Shown here: in pieces, positions 1 to 11,759 of the stretch
Numbering within the stretch: the stretch's first letter is position 1
Layout: the number at the start of each line of letters is the position of its first letter
NCBI GenBank assembly: GCA_946811185.2
Contig: OX328109.1
Span: 14,606,255 to 14,670,254 of the forward strand
DNA: 64,000 nucleotides
Source: Hippopus hippopus
Taxonomy: Eukaryota; Mollusca; Bivalvia; Cardiida; Cardiidae
Direction: 5' to 3'
Translations under genes and position numbers: made by a program
The notes under the pieces: generated by a model
What the model saw: only the letters and a program-made list of their open reading frames with translations
Told to the model about the DNA's origin: nothing
The model's database searches: none

Positions 1-110
1 AATACCAGGAATAAGTGAGCTGTCGCCGTGATATAACTGAAATAATGTTGAAAGCGACATAAAACACCATTCAATTAATCAATCCATTTCTTCCTAAGGT
101 GTCTTTTACC
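1..110 (+). repeat. SINE 3' end
   Basis: Ends with the SINE-tail motif AAAACACCATTCAATTAATC. Same 3' end as the copy at 3186-3490. Confidence 0.6.
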
Positions 111-169
111 ATTGCTTCTGTCAACACTCTTACCACGCCACTGGCTGCTTTCCCACGTAAACAATGTAC

Positions 170-1085
170 TAGGGATGGGAACGAATACTAAAACAGATAT
201 TCGAATATTCGTTTTTGATATTCGAATATATTCGAATATTCGTTTTTTTCAAGTTTATAAAGTTGGTAACCATGTATCCGAATATAGGGTATGTCCGGGT
301 ACCGGTACCGTTTTCACTTATTTGATTTTACGAGCTTCGTCCGAAATTTCATGTTTTGTTAGACTGTTTTCGTAACCTCAATTTATTTCTATCTGCAGAG
401 AAAGAAAGAAAAAATAAACATTACTGTTCACTTTTCTTTGTGATGAAGATTACCTTGTTTGATGATGATCGACTTCACTGGAACGGGTGAAATAATTCCT
501 AACGCGTAGGCATAGCGTTTTTTTTTTATTTTGCTTTTGACGATGTTCGGTTCGATAGCTCAAGAACAAACTGAAGGATATAAACTCAACAAAGTGTGTT
601 CTCCAATCAATCAAAATGTGATTGGCTAACAAAACATGAAATTTTAATTAATGATTGGTCAATAAAAGAGTAATCGTTAATGACAGTTTGGAACGTCATT
701 TTAACACGGCGGTATGAAAACCTTGTTTAATCTTACAGGTGCTACAATTAACGGATTAATATTGGTTATTTTGCAAACTGTGAGACAAATCGGCAGCAGT
801 TATTATAAAACGCTGAATTGAAAACTGTCATAAACAGTTATTGTCCTGCACTGCCTTGACAGGTGTTATCAATTAGCGTAAGGATTACACATTGAAAGTT
901 AATATGTGCCTTTCGGTATACGAAAATATGCAACCTTTCCTCACATTCTTTAAAAGTTTTTTTTTTTTTCTAAAATTTAAGATTAATGATTTTTCCTCAT
1001 AAAAAAAAAAGAATATTCGAATGCCGATTTCGAATTCGAATATTCGCGGAAAAACCGAATATTCGAATATTCGTTCCCATCCCTA
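170..1085. mobile_element. hAT-like non-autonomous element, 916 bp
   Basis: Inverted termini TAGGGATGGGAACGAATA / its complement, rich in ATTCGAATATTCG. Flanked by an exact 8-bp duplication CAATGTAC (162-169 and 1086-1093), the size typical of hAT. No transposase is seen. It interrupts a SINE-like remnant (111-169). Confidence 0.85.
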
Positions 1086-1175
1086 CAATGTACACATGTA
1101 TATCTGAAATGATTGCCATAAAGGGCAGTGCTACCAGAGAAGAATGCCAAGGACAAAATATTTTCGCAAATTACT

Positions 1176-1490
1176 GTGAGCCCGGCTGGGAAGCTCAGTG
1201 GTTAGTGTATCTGATTTGTGACCTGGCGGTTTGCGAGTTCGATACCCGGTTGAGGCAAACTTTCTTCCCGGCGATTTTTCGTCTGTCACCTCTGATGCTT
1301 GTGAGAAAAGGACTCGGTGGCTTGGAAAGAGAGTTGTGTCAGTACTGGTGTGAGGAAGCCAGGAAACACATGCATAGGTGCACTGGTCACCGTGATATAA
1401 CCTATGCTGTTAACGGCATTAAACTCCAATACAAACAAACTAATCACTGTGACAAAGCTGGAGTATTGCTATATTGCTGAAATAGTGTTG
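1176..1490 (+). mobile_element. tRNA-derived SINE
   Basis: tRNA-like head with A box (AGCTCAGTGGTTAG) and B box (GCGAGTTCGATACCC), then a body containing TGGCTTGGAAAG, ATAGGTGCACTGG and GGCATTAAACTCCA. Confidence 0.8.
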
Positions 1491-1521
1491 AAAACGGGTC
1501 CAAGAATCCAAAATCCACAAA

Positions 1522-1700
1522 TATGGTGGCATATTTCTGCCAAGTGATACGAGATCACTATTGCAATAGTTTAAAAGAACTATCGCGATAAAACAAACTT
1601 TCCTTGAAATAATTATCTAGATAATAAAAAGTTCCACAATAAAAATATCGCGACAATTCTCAGTGTTATCACGATTTTTGTCAGATATATGCCACCATAC
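1522..1700. repeat. Short TIR element with ATCGCGAT-type palindromes
   Basis: Begins TATGGTGGCATAT and ends ATATGCCACCATA; inside are repeated TATCGCGATAA-like motifs. A second right end with the same TIR closes at 2240, with the intervening 1701-2240 also rich in ATCGTGATA motifs. Confidence 0.6.
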
Positions 1701-2275
1701 GTTCGTGCTCACGCACAGTATCTATAATTAGATAGGGTTTCGGAACACCTTCGTCTCCAACCTTATGAATTCTCCTTTTCCATGAATAGTTTTAAAGTTG
1801 TTCGTAAGAGGGATTTTGAGTCGTCTTTGTATTTAACGGACTTTAGTTCTTTTCATATGTAATCAAAATTTACCAATTAAGCTACAATTGTAAATAATTT
1901 AAACTCTAACTTACTGTCATCTTGTAAAGTCAAAAACTACCGAGTTCATCCAAATGATGGATTTTCTATTTATAGATCTATATCAAGAAACGGATAGAAC
2001 TACCACGATAATTTTCTTAAATGTCAGCTTCGTGCTCGAATGAAAATTTTTGCGTTGACATACATTGTATTTACTGATCAATTCAAAATTTTCTAGAAAA
2101 CAAAGTTTATCGTGATATTTTTTTCAGAAAACTTTTCACAGTCTAGATAAAACTTCCAGAAAACTATGATTTATCACGATAATTTTCTAAAATCATCATG
2201 ATAGTTATCTCGTATCTCGTGGCAGAAATATGCCACCATACACATCACTTCAAATCGAATTCCTGTTTATTTCAG

Positions 2276-2475
2276 GTACGTTTTGGGTTTACCCAACCTT
2301 TGCCAAAGCCCATGCAAGTCCTACGGCTGGTTACTGTAACGCAGTTCTTATCGATTTTGCCTTTGCCATGGTGACGCTTGACTGGATATTTGCCGGTCTC
2401 TGGGTCATCTTCATAATCTACATGCTGTATCGTACCTACTGCCTACCAATAACTGTACAGCCTTCTGCGGCATAG
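2276..2475 (+). CDS. Terminal coding exon of a TMEM272-like multi-span membrane protein (partial)
   Basis: After a TTATTTCAG acceptor the frame (first codon split) reads GTFWVYPTFAKAHASPTAGY, CNAVLIDFAFAMVTLDWIFA, then GLWVIFIIYMLYRTY and a short tail to TAG. One certain hydrophobic helix (IFAGLWVIFIIYML) and a second (LIDFAFAMVTL) follow a YC pair, as in the last part of TMEM272-like proteins (inferred from memory of the pattern). The stop TAG is directly followed by GTAAGT, so an intron may start in the 3' UTR. No upstream exon is visible in 1-2275, so the rest lies outside the window or this is an orphan exon. Confidence 0.5.
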
Positions 2476-2578
2476 GTAAGTCATGGTTGCCAGTTGGTGA
2501 TTGGTTCGTTAACTGAACTTTGTTTTGAGCCGTTTTCAACTTTATTTTAATCATATCATGGCAACAGTTTAAATATTT

Positions 2579-2841
2579 GAGCCATGCTCTGTTTAAAGGG
2601 GGCTTGATGCATCTGCGAAAAGTATCGACCCATGTCAACCTGCGCAGTTCACGCAGGCTGACTTGGGCCGAAACTTTTCGCTATTGGTCATTTTTCTGTA
2701 TGTCCAAGGACAGTCTGTCTCATGATTAAGTCGGTTGTTAAAAAAAGAAAAGGCTATTACGGATCCATAATTATGTGATGACTTGTTAGGTATAATGCGT
2801 CAAGAAGATGCATCAAACCCCCTTTTGCCACAGCGTTGTCC
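2579..2841 (+). repeat. Repeat B copy 1
   Basis: Ends GAGCCATGCTCTG... (right end decayed) around an inner palindrome GCCTGCGCAG/CGCAGGCTGAC. A B copy in this orientation reads GGGGGCTTAATGCATCTGCG at left. It begins about 100 bp after the TMEM272-like exon. Confidence 0.75.
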
Positions 2842-3185
2842 ATATAAGTATGTCCTGGGTTTCACCAGAAGGAAGCTAGGTAGGTATACCGGTTGGTGAG
2901 TCGCCGGCGAGCTGAATAGCGGTTAGCTAATGCCTAGCCGCCACCGAATGCCAAGCCGCCTGATACCATGGAATTAAAGCTTAGCACTTGGGAAGAAAAT
3001 GTACCAGATAATCTTGACACATAAGGTGGTCCTTTCAATAGGGATGACAAAGTGATGAGCAAACACCTTAGTTGGCTTTTTTACATCAAGCATTAAAGAA
3101 CTCTTTCTCTGTCCTCCCGTTTTCTCTGGAATCGACTCGAGCACAGACTGTTCTATGCTTTCTTTCAGCTAAACAGTGTAGCCGA

Positions 3186-3490
3186 GCCCCGGTAGCTCAG
3201 TCGGTAGCTCTCAGGACTTGAGAACAGAGGGTCGCAGGTTCGATACCCAGCTGGGCCAATTTCTTCCTGAGGATTGATGATAGTCAGTGCGACAGAATCC
3301 ATTCCTCTCTAACCGCTGACCATTGTTTCGATGATGGTTATATGGAAAAGCAGCATGTGGCTTGGAAAGAATATTGTGTGGAGCACTTGTAACAGAGAGT
3401 CGAGGAAAGCATAGATACATGTAGGTGCACTGGCCGCTGCGGTATAAATGAAAGGGTGCTGAAAACGGCGTTAAACACCATACAATTAAA
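3186..3490 (+). mobile_element. tRNA-derived SINE
   Basis: Head CCCCGGTAGCTCAGTCGG with B box GGTTCGATACCC, body, and tail GGCGTTAAACACCATACAAT. Complete, with a full tRNA-like head. Confidence 0.85.
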
Positions 3491-3644
3491 ACACAGTGTA
3501 TGCCAGTTTTATGTTTGTTTGTTTGTTCGTTCGTTTTCTTTTCTTTTTTCTTCTCAGTGTTTTTGTTGTTAACCGTGTAAGTGTGACAACTGCATACACT
3601 TTTCTACTTCAACTTCAACATTTCCGAAGTATACACATTTTTAT

Positions 3645-3835
3645 GAGTCATGCTCTGTCAAAAGGGGGCTTAATGCATCTATTGTTTGTAAATTTTCTGC
3701 ATTGCAAAGGACCATTCTACCTCAGGATTCGGTCGGTTGTTGGACTAAATGGTTTTTACGGATCCACAATTATGTGATAACCAGTTTGGTATCATGCATC
3801 ACAGAGATGTATAAAGCCCACTTTTACCAGAGCCA
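3645..3835 (+). repeat. Repeat B copy 2, core deleted
   Basis: Both ends are present, but the GCCTGCGCAG inner palindrome is missing. Confidence 0.65.
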
Positions 3836-3897
3836 AAAAATCAGAAATGTACAAAACGCGATTTGCTCTTGAACGTAAACTCAAATGATGATTTGTG

Positions 3898-4017
3898 TTT
3901 TTGACAGGGTAGAAAACATTGAGGGTAAAAGGATGAAATACTGGTTACTAGTATTTCCTCCTTTTCCCGCAATGTTTTCAAAGGCCTTTCCTTTCAGTAT
4001 CGGTAAAACTCAGTGAG
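3898..4017 (+). repeat. Repeat A, truncated
   Basis: Only the palindrome (GGTAGAAAACATTGAGG...) and right arm remain; the left arm is gone. Confidence 0.6.
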
Positions 4018-4159
4018 GTATAGAGTTAATTTTGTCCTTTTCAGATTTGCTCAGAACACAAACGGAAGAATCGAAAATCACAGCGGATTCAGGAAATGAC
4101 ACAGTGAAATGATGAACTTTAAGTGAACACACTGTGCTTTACACAGATCAACTATATTT

Positions 4160-4412
4160 TAGCCATGTTCTGTGAAAAGGGGGGCTTAATGCATCTGCGA
4201 AAAGTATCGACCCAGGTCAGCCTGCGCAGTCCGCGCAGGCTGACCTGGGCCGAAACTTCTTGCTACACAGGTCAATTTTCTGCATGTCAAAGGACAATTG
4301 TACCTCATGATTGAGTCAGTTGTCAGACAAAATGGATTTTATGGACACATAACTTGCTTGGTATTATTCATCAAAGAGATGCATTAAACCCCCTTTTCAC
4401 AGAGCGTGGTTC
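4160..4412 (+). repeat. Repeat B copy 3
   Basis: Near full length with an almost perfect inner palindrome at 4215-4250 (GTCAGCCTGCGCAG / CGCGCAGGCTGAC). Confidence 0.8.
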
Positions 4413-4490
4413 ATTTATTTATTGCTACTTTCTTAACAATGTATTGGGCCTTTTCCTCTTCCTCCTTAATCCTTCCTTTACAATACAATC

Positions 4491-4752
4491 GAGCCAAGCT
4501 CTGGCGAAAGGGGGCTTAATGCATCTCCGTGATGCTTGATACCTATCAAGCCAATGCATAATTATGGATCCATAATAGCTCATTTTTTAACAACCAACTT
4601 AATCATGAGGTAGAATGGTCCTTTGAAATACAAAGAAATTAGCCAATAGTGAAAAGTATCGACCCAGGTCAGCCTGCGCGGACTGCGCAGGCTGACCTGG
4701 GTCGATACTTTTCGCAGATGCATTAAGCCCCCTTTTTCACAGAGCATGGCTC
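4491..4752 (-). repeat. Repeat B copy 4
   Basis: Full length, opposite orientation to copy 3, with both GAGCCAAGCTC/GAGCATGGCTC ends. The clearest example for defining the family. Confidence 0.85.
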
Positions 4753-4759
4753 AATTACG

Positions 4760-5372
4760 AGTTTCGACGACTCTGAAAAAAAACAGCCTTTTGAAAACAC
4801 TGCGGGAAAAGGAGAAAATGCTGTTAACCAGCATTTTCTCCTTTTCCCAGAATGTTTTCCATCGTTCCCTAAATGAATTTCAATTTCTGAGTCACATTTA
4901 TGTGATCGTCTTCAAATGCCTTTAATTTGGACTAGTCTAAAGTTTTGGAGTCTGGTGAAGAGTTTTAAATCCATTATGACCTCTAGGTGACCTTTCTAGC
5001 AGTTCACTTTGAATGTTTGGTGGCAAAATGGAGAATAGCCTGCAATAAGCATTTCTTCTTTTCCACCATCTTTTCATACGTAGGCCTACTTACACATGTA
5101 ACCGTTTAATCTTATTTTATGTATATACTCCCTGTTTTTTACAAAGATCTTTTCGTAAACATCCATACAGTCCCAATATTTTAGGAAAAGGACAAAAAGC
5201 CGCAGTGGTTACCAGCTGCAGTGGTCACAAGCATTTTCTCCTTTTCCAACAATGTTATCGTTATTGAGATATACACTATAATACATTTAATTTGATGCAT
5301 GTACATATAATTGCTTTCAATTTTGACAAGTGTAAAATTTTGCTTTTTGGTAACGATTTAATTCTACCAGAT
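4760..5372 (-). repeat. Two decayed repeat A copies
   Basis: Copies at 4760-4970 and 5175-5372. The first keeps a clean palindrome (4789-4862); the second has a rearranged core with a duplicated GCAGTGGT segment. Confidence 0.65.
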
Positions 5373-5454
5373 GAAAAAAAAAATATACACATCCAAATAG
5401 AGTAGCAGATAACAAATAAAGTGTCACTCAATTGATTAGAGTTTTTTTTTTAAC

Positions 5455-5600
5455 AAAAGGGTAGAAAACATTGTGGGAAAAGGAGAAAATGCTGGTTACC
5501 AGCATTTTCTCCTTTTCCCACAGTGTTTTCAAAAGCTTTTTTTTTTCAAGGGGCGTCATTAAAAGTCAGGATTTTGTGGTCAAAGTTTTAAAAAACAACC
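5455..5600 (+). repeat. Repeat A, left-truncated
   Basis: Palindrome GAAAACATTGTGGGAAAAGG and complement is nearly perfect (5465-5535); the right arm is short and there is no left arm. Confidence 0.7.
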
Positions 5601-5862
5601 ATAAAAATGTTACTTTTTACAGCCCTTCAATGGACAGCTGTTGGAATCAAAGCACTCAAAGTCCTGAAAAGCTGGACTTTGAATGGGATACAATGAAGCA
5701 ATTTTATAGAAGAATAAAAATAAGTTTTCCACCATGTGTAATAATTATATGTTTAGTGACATTGGGAGTAGTAGTTACTTTGTGAAACAAACAAGGACAA
5801 ACAAATTCTAGACAAATTATTCAGCGGATAATTTGAACGCAAGAACTTTTAGGCCTACATAT

Positions 5863-6122
5863 GAGCCATACGCTGGCAAAAGGAGGCTTAATGCGTCTCC
5901 GTGATACATGATACCAAGCAAGTCATCATGGTATTTTAAATCCCTAAAATCCGTTTTGTATAACAACCTACTGAAACATGAGGTATGATGGTCCTTTGAC
6001 ATACAGAAAATTGGCCAATAGTGAAAAGTTTTGGCCCAGGTCAGCCTGCACGGACTGTGCAGGCTGACTTAGGTCGATACTTTTCGCAAAACATTGAGCC
6101 CCCTTTTCACAGAGCATGGCTC
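5863..6122 (-). repeat. Repeat B copy 5
   Basis: Both ends intact (GAGCCATACGCTG... / ...CAGAGCATGGCTC). Confidence 0.8.
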
Positions 6123-6156
6123 ATGCATGTGTGAAATATTCTCAAATTCCGACCAT

Positions 6157-6764
6157 GGCCCGGTTTCTCGAAAAAACTCAAGTTTCTCATTTTTTTATAA
6201 TTCGCGAATAGATTCATTTTCTGACTTTGAAGAGTTGATTAACTGAAACCAATTTCAAAAACATCAAATGACTTCAATATTGTTCCTAAACTCTGAGCTG
6301 ACACAAATTTTCAGAGTTAACTCAGCAAAAAAAAAAAAACGGACTAAAGTCAGTTGACTCCATTATTTTGCTGAGTTGAGTCTGAGATGTTGTGTCAGCT
6401 CAGGATATGAGAACCTTACTTAAGTCATTTAATGTTTGTGAAATGCATCTCAAATGAACTACTCATGTCAGAAAATGTCAGAAAATGAGTTCGTTTGGAG
6501 GTTTGAGAAAAATTAGAGAATTAAGGTCTACGGCCCCTAACTCTCATATTAAAAGACGGAAGCTGCCGAGATTTGCCGAAAAGCTTTTACGAAAACGTCT
6601 ATGTTAACCGATATTTACCGATGAGTTAGTGAGTCTTCGGCCCCTAACCCTCGTAGCAAAAGACGGAAGCTGCCGAGATTGGCCGAATAGCCTTTACGAA
6701 AACGTCGATGTTCACCGAAGAGTTAGGGGCCGTAGACCTTAATCTTTTCCAGGAAACCGGGCCT
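6157..6764. mobile_element. GGCCCGGTTTC-terminated element with a nested inverted repeat
   Basis: Ends GGCCCGGTTTC.../...GAAACCGGGCC. Inside, 6525-6742 is a second inverted repeat beginning AAGGTCTACGGCCCCTAACT and ending with its complement, containing two direct copies of a ~65-bp segment starting AAAAGACGGAAGCTGCCGAG. The superfamily is not determined. Confidence 0.6.
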
Positions 6765-6778
6765 AGGGGTTGAAGAGA

Positions 6779-6990
6779 TTCATTGATTGGTTGAATGGTG
6801 TTTTACGCCGCTTTCAATGTTATTTCAGTCACATACATGTAACAGTGACAGCTCACATATTCGTGTATATCCTGGGTGTCACCAGTACCAGGCCTGGGCT
6901 TTAAAGAATGCAGAGCTTCTAGTGAGGCTAGAACCCGAGGCCTCAAGGTTACCAGTCCTACACTTTACCACTGAGCCTCGAAGGATCCTT
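6779..6990 (-). mobile_element. SINE, minus orientation
   Basis: Reversed tail (TTGAATGGTGTTTTACGCCG), body, and a reversed tRNA-like head near 6940-6980. Confidence 0.65.
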
Positions 6991-6999
6991 TTCAAGAAG

Positions 7000-7920
7000 A
7001 ATATGGAGCAGATAGGGTTAAAGACTATGAAAAATTTGACACTCTGCTGGGACCAGGACACTTAATCCTGGGCTCTGACATCCTCGCTGTGCTAGTATTC
7101 TTATCAAGGAGCAAACACATGTGAAATATTTTCAAAGTCAGAGCGGCTGTAAGAGACATATAGCAGACACAATGACAGACCATGAAAAGTTTGACCCTCT
7201 GCTGTGGACATGACATTGGATCCTGGGCTCTGACACCCTATTATTTGTAGCTGAGCTCTGACTACCCCCTGCTTTGCTAATCTTTTTATCACGGAGCAAA
7301 CATGTGTAAAATATTTTCAAAATCAGAGCAGGGTCCGTTCTTAAAGAACGTTCTTAGTCTTATTTTCCAAGATTTTCCATATTTGAAAGAAAGTAACACA
7401 ACTTCTGATTGGCTAAACCATTTGGTTTAGCCAATCAGAAGATGTGTTACTTTCAAATTTGGGAAATCTTGGAGAATAATAGAACGTTCTTAAGAATGGT
7501 TGGTGAATACAAACCCAGGAGTTCAAGAGACATTGAGTGGAAACAATTAAAGGGCGTGTAAGCTTTGACCTTCCTATCGTGACCTTGACCTTGGGATCTG
7601 AACCTTGGGATCTGCTCTGCATGTCATTTATCCAGGTGCACACATGTTTGAGATATTTTCACATTCAAACCAGGAGTTCAAGAGATATGAAGAGGACATG
7701 ATTAAAGAGCATGTAACCTTTGACCCTCTGCTGTGACCTTGACCTTTGAGTCTGGGCCCTGAGACCTCTGCTCTGCATGTCATTTATCAAGGTGCAAACA
7801 TTTGTGAAATAGTTTCAAATCTGACCTGGGGTTTAAGAGATATGGAGCAAACACACGTAATCTTTGACCTCTGCTCTGACCTTGAACTTGGAGCTTGGAC
7901 TCTGCAACTTCTGCTCTGAA
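7000..7920. repeat. ~150-bp tandem repeat interrupted by a palindromic MITE
   Basis: Four to five diverged units marked by TTTGACCCTCTGCTGTGACC and GGTGCAAACATTTGTGAAAT. The MITE at 7326-7512 is a near-perfect inverted repeat centred on GGCTAAACCATTTGGTTTAGCC; relatives lie at 22008-22182 and, half only, 40085-40197. Confidence 0.65.
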
Positions 7921-7923
7921 TGG

Positions 7924-9345
7924 CTTTGGGCGACATTCACCACAGCCGCTAACAAATTCCCAAGCCCTCTGTCACCTGACCGTACAACTAATATTATTAT
8001 ACTACAAAGAAATTTCTTGCGATTTGATCGGATAATGTGCTCCAAATGTATAATGCTGTACACTTGCAAGCTCCAGGGAAAAGCAGTTTGCCTCCCAGGA
8101 GCCACGAGGACTTGACTACACTTCAACGCAATATCCAACATGGCGGCGCCGATTAATACAAGTTGCCCACAAGACAAATACACCATATTTTTACTTCATT
8201 AAACCAGGAAGAATGGATTATTTTTTGAAAATGAATGATTATGGTTAAATACTTGTAAGCTGATACTTGGGAAGTTGTTCGCGGCTCCTCGGCTGGGGGC
8301 GACATGGTTCCCAAAAGCCATGAACAAGTTTCCATATCCCCTGCCACCCGACCGTACAACGAATTTATCATACTGCAAAGTTTTACCATTCCAACGTATA
8401 TTCAACGAAATTTCCCTGATTTATGGTCTCACGAATTGAGTACGCTGAAGAAATAGAATTTCCCCTCCGAGTGCCCCAATTGATTGAACACTGACGTCAC
8501 TGGGAACTGACGTCGCTGAAACCTTGGTAAATCTTGCAGTTTGGTGCATAAACTTGATGATGTCAGTGCGATAGACATTCTACGTATTTTTATCTAAACA
8601 TGGATTGAAACAACTTTAAGGTAAGTAACTATGTATTGTAATGACTTGTTGGCAAAAGTAAACAACCGTAAGTTGCCTCAAACGACCATTAGGCATTCCT
8701 TTTAACGTTACAATGTATGGGTTTCGACACTTCACAATTTGCTTACCTTACAAAGGGATGACTTGTTTTAATTAACCCCGTGTATTTGTTTCAGAATGAC
8801 AACAAACCATAATACGAAACTATATTCAATTATTTTCAAAATAATCCATTCTTTCCGCTTTAATGACAACCATCATTGGAAACTAGAAATAAAATGGTAC
8901 AGGCTACCCAGTATGTTTGTCTTGTGGGCGGCTAGAATTCGATGCCGCCATTTTGCATGGTGTGTTGAAAGTGTAGTTATGTATACGGGGCTCCCGAAAT
9001 GGAAACTGCTTTTACGTGGATTTTGCCAGTTTACAGGAACATGTGTTTGGGGCAAATTACCCAATCAGATCTCAATCAGAATTTATCATGCTGCAAAGTT
9101 TTACCATTCCAACGTGTATTCCGCGAAATTTCCCCGTTTTATGGTCTCACGAATACTGGATACGCTGACGGCATAGAATTTCCCTTCTGAGTGCCCCAAT
9201 TCAATGAAAACTGACGTCACTGAAACCTTAGTAAAACGTGCAGTTTGGTGCATGAATTTGGTGATGTCATTGCGATACACATTAGACGTATTTTTATTTA
9301 AACGTGGATTGAAACAATTTCAAGGTAAGTAAATACGCATTTTAA
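7924..9345. repeat. Duplicated CRE-containing promoter-like unit
   Basis: 8361-8640 and 9083-9340 are diverged direct repeats. Both contain CTGACGTCAC and end at AAGGTAAGTAA, a good 5' splice site. 8135-8235 and 8825-8955 form an inverted pair with YY1-like ATGGCGGC / GCCGCCAT cores. No open frame of convincing length is shared. It may be a repeated promoter/first-exon fragment or an unclassified element. Confidence 0.45.
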
Positions 9346-10262
9346 TGATTTGTTGGCAAAAACTGACTACCCATGTAAATCTCTCCTTAGTGTGGGTTTA
9401 TGTTTATTGGATGTCACGGATTTAAGAGTGAAACTGCACATTCTGAAGAGTCTGGTCCTGATCTAGAGATCTATCTGTACATAAGAGTGCCTTCAGCTGC
9501 CCTTAGCAAGCTAAGAATTAGAAATTCCTAACCCGATTGGTACTTTCAAGCAGCAAATATGTCTTGTATGGTCTTGTCTTGATCTGCATGGTCAGCAAAA
9601 GCACTATGAGTACTCTTCCAAAGCTTAGAATGAGCAAATGACCTCAGGCAGACATCTTCTTTGGTCATATGATAGACCACTGTTGAAAGCATTGAGACAG
9701 CAAGAGCAGCACATGTGGGTACAAAAGCTCGGCTGCGGTTGCTTGATTTTCAGTGAAATTCTAAGTTAAAAATGGAACACAACTGTGTCAAAAATACTCT
9801 GATGGTTACCAGCCTTGGTTATATAGGTTCCCCTTTCGGCGCTTAACAATTTGCCCAAATGTGAAGTGAATGTCTTCAGTAATAATATAGATATTACAAA
9901 ATGTCAAAGTTTTTCCACGACGATGACGCAGACTTGGACGCCAGGGCAATTATAAAACCGCGATATTTTCTCAAAAAACAGCCAAGCTGAAAAGACAACT
10001 TATTCATAATGAGCTACTTTTCCTTTTGTCTAACTGTTTTCACATGCATCCATGTTTGAATCATGACCGTCAAAGTGCATTTCACAAGTATTGTTCTCTT
10101 TGCAGAGTGTGATTCAACATCAGACCGCACAAAACATGCAGTCTGATCTTCGATCTACACTGTCCTCTTTGCTCAGGCAACCTGAAATAAAACCATCTTA
10201 AGACTGAAATTATTTGGGTACGATTTCCAGAATGTGAACTACTGTTGAGTGTATTTGGTGCT
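9345..10262. other. Gene-free interval with K-family and C-family repeats
   Basis: 9670-9995 is a K-family copy (CAACTGTGTCAAAAATACTC, ending AACAGCCAAGCTGAAAAG). 10106-10172 is a C hairpin (CAGACCGCAC/GCAGTCTGATC). 9345-9670 shows nothing recognisable. Confidence 0.55.
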
Positions 10263-11540
10263 TTAACTCTCTACCACACAACAAAATTTTAGAGTTTTAG
10301 AGTTGTCCAAATCCAGTGTTTGCAAAAAATTAAAGGTGGCTAGGATGATGAAATTTGTCTTTGATAGAGTAGAAAACATTGTGGAACAAGAGTGGCAAAT
10401 TGTCGCAAGATACGCCCGTCCCAACGCCAGTTGTCGAGGGGGTATAATAATCGTAAAGGGCAGGTAATGCAACAAACATGTTTACCAAGTCACAAGTCAA
10501 TTTGACTTGAGGTGACTAAGTTCCGTTTCAGACAAGCAAGAAATACTGTAAAATGAAGATCAAAGTGGAATTACTCGAAATCCGCACTAGGTAGAGTTAT
10601 TGTTCTTGTGCACTGTACTCCGTAATATTGCAACAAACATGCATACCAAGTTTGAAGTCACTCTGACTTGAGATGACAAAGTTATATTCCGGACAAGCAG
10701 AAAATGCTGTAAAAATGACAATCATAGGGAAATAACTCAAAGACAGCATGAGATAGAGTTATGGTTCTTTTGCACTGCACTCCGTATTATTGCAACAAAC
10801 ACACATGCCAAGTTTCAAGTCAATCGGACTGGAGATGACAAAGTTATGCTCCGGACAAGCAGAAAATGCTGTAAAAAATGACGATCAAAGGGAAATAACT
10901 CAAAGACAGCACGAGGTAGAGTTACGGTTCTTTCGCATTGCACTCCGTATTATTGGAACAAACACACATGCCAAGTTTCAAGTCAATCAGACTGGAGATG
11001 ACAAAGTTAGTCTCCGGACAAGCAGAAAATGCTGTAAAAAATGACAATCAAAGGGAAATAACTCAAAGACAGCACAAGGTAGAGTTATGGTTCTTTCGCA
11101 CTGCACTCCGTATTATTGCAACAAACACACATGCCAAGTTTCAAGTCAATCGGACTGGAGATGACAAAGTTATGCTCCGGACAAGCAGAAAATGCTGTAA
11201 AAATGATGATCAAAGGGAAATAACTCAAAGACAGCATGAGGTAGAGTAATGGTTCTTTTGCACTGCACCCCATATTATTGCAACAAACACACATGCCAAG
11301 TTTCAAGTCAATCGGACTGGTGATGACGAAGTTATGCTCCGGACAAAAAACTGGACACCGCCCGCCCGCCCGCCCGCCTGCCCTTATGCCATGGGTGATC
11401 CCATAATACGTCCCGTCTTCGACGGGCGTATAAAAAGGAGAAAATGCTGGTAACCAGCATTTTCTCCTTTTCCCACAATATCTTCAAAAGCTTTCTTCCT
11501 AAAGGGCTTTAAAAGTTGGGACTGTGTGGTAAAGGGTTAA
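10263..11540 (+). repeat. Repeat A split by a D-family element
   Basis: Left part 10263-10384 stops inside the palindrome (ACATTGTGG); right part 11433-11540 resumes with AAGGAGAAAATGC and ends GGTAAAGGGTTAA. The two parts join to a normal A copy. Confidence 0.85.
10385..11432 (+). mobile_element. D-family tandem-repeat element (pearl/Helentron-like)
   Basis: Starts AACAAGAGTGGC, has an ATACGCCCGTCC leader, about five ~162-163-bp units (spacing read from TGCAACAAACACACATGCC at 10791, 10954, 11117, 11279), then a CCGCCCGCCCGCC tract and terminal hairpin CCCGTC-TTC-GACGGG followed by CGTATAA. No protein; non-autonomous. Confidence 0.75.
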
Positions 11541-11759
11541 CTCATGCTCATGATCTTTAATTTACAATAAAATTTAAAAGCTGCCTGTAGGTGTAATAGC
11601 GTGAAAAAAGCCCAACTATAACACTATACTTCAAAGAATAGAGCAGATTCAGGGCAGGGTAAGGTAGTAAAAACAAGCAAATCAAAATTGAACAAAATGA
11701 AAAATAGATTATATCAATCTTTATTTGTAAGAAATATTTTCAATATCCTTAATAAATGA

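Noticed and set aside
3186..3260. Possible tRNA gene
   Set aside because: It continues directly into a SINE body and tail.
8361..9340. LTR pair of a small retrotransposon
   Set aside because: No TG...CA ends, primer-binding site or polypurine tract, and the inner DNA has no gag or pol similarity.
10790..11249. Overlapping plus-strand frames containing NTHAKFQVN repeats
   Set aside because: They fall on the ~163-bp D units; no start context, splice sites or protein family.
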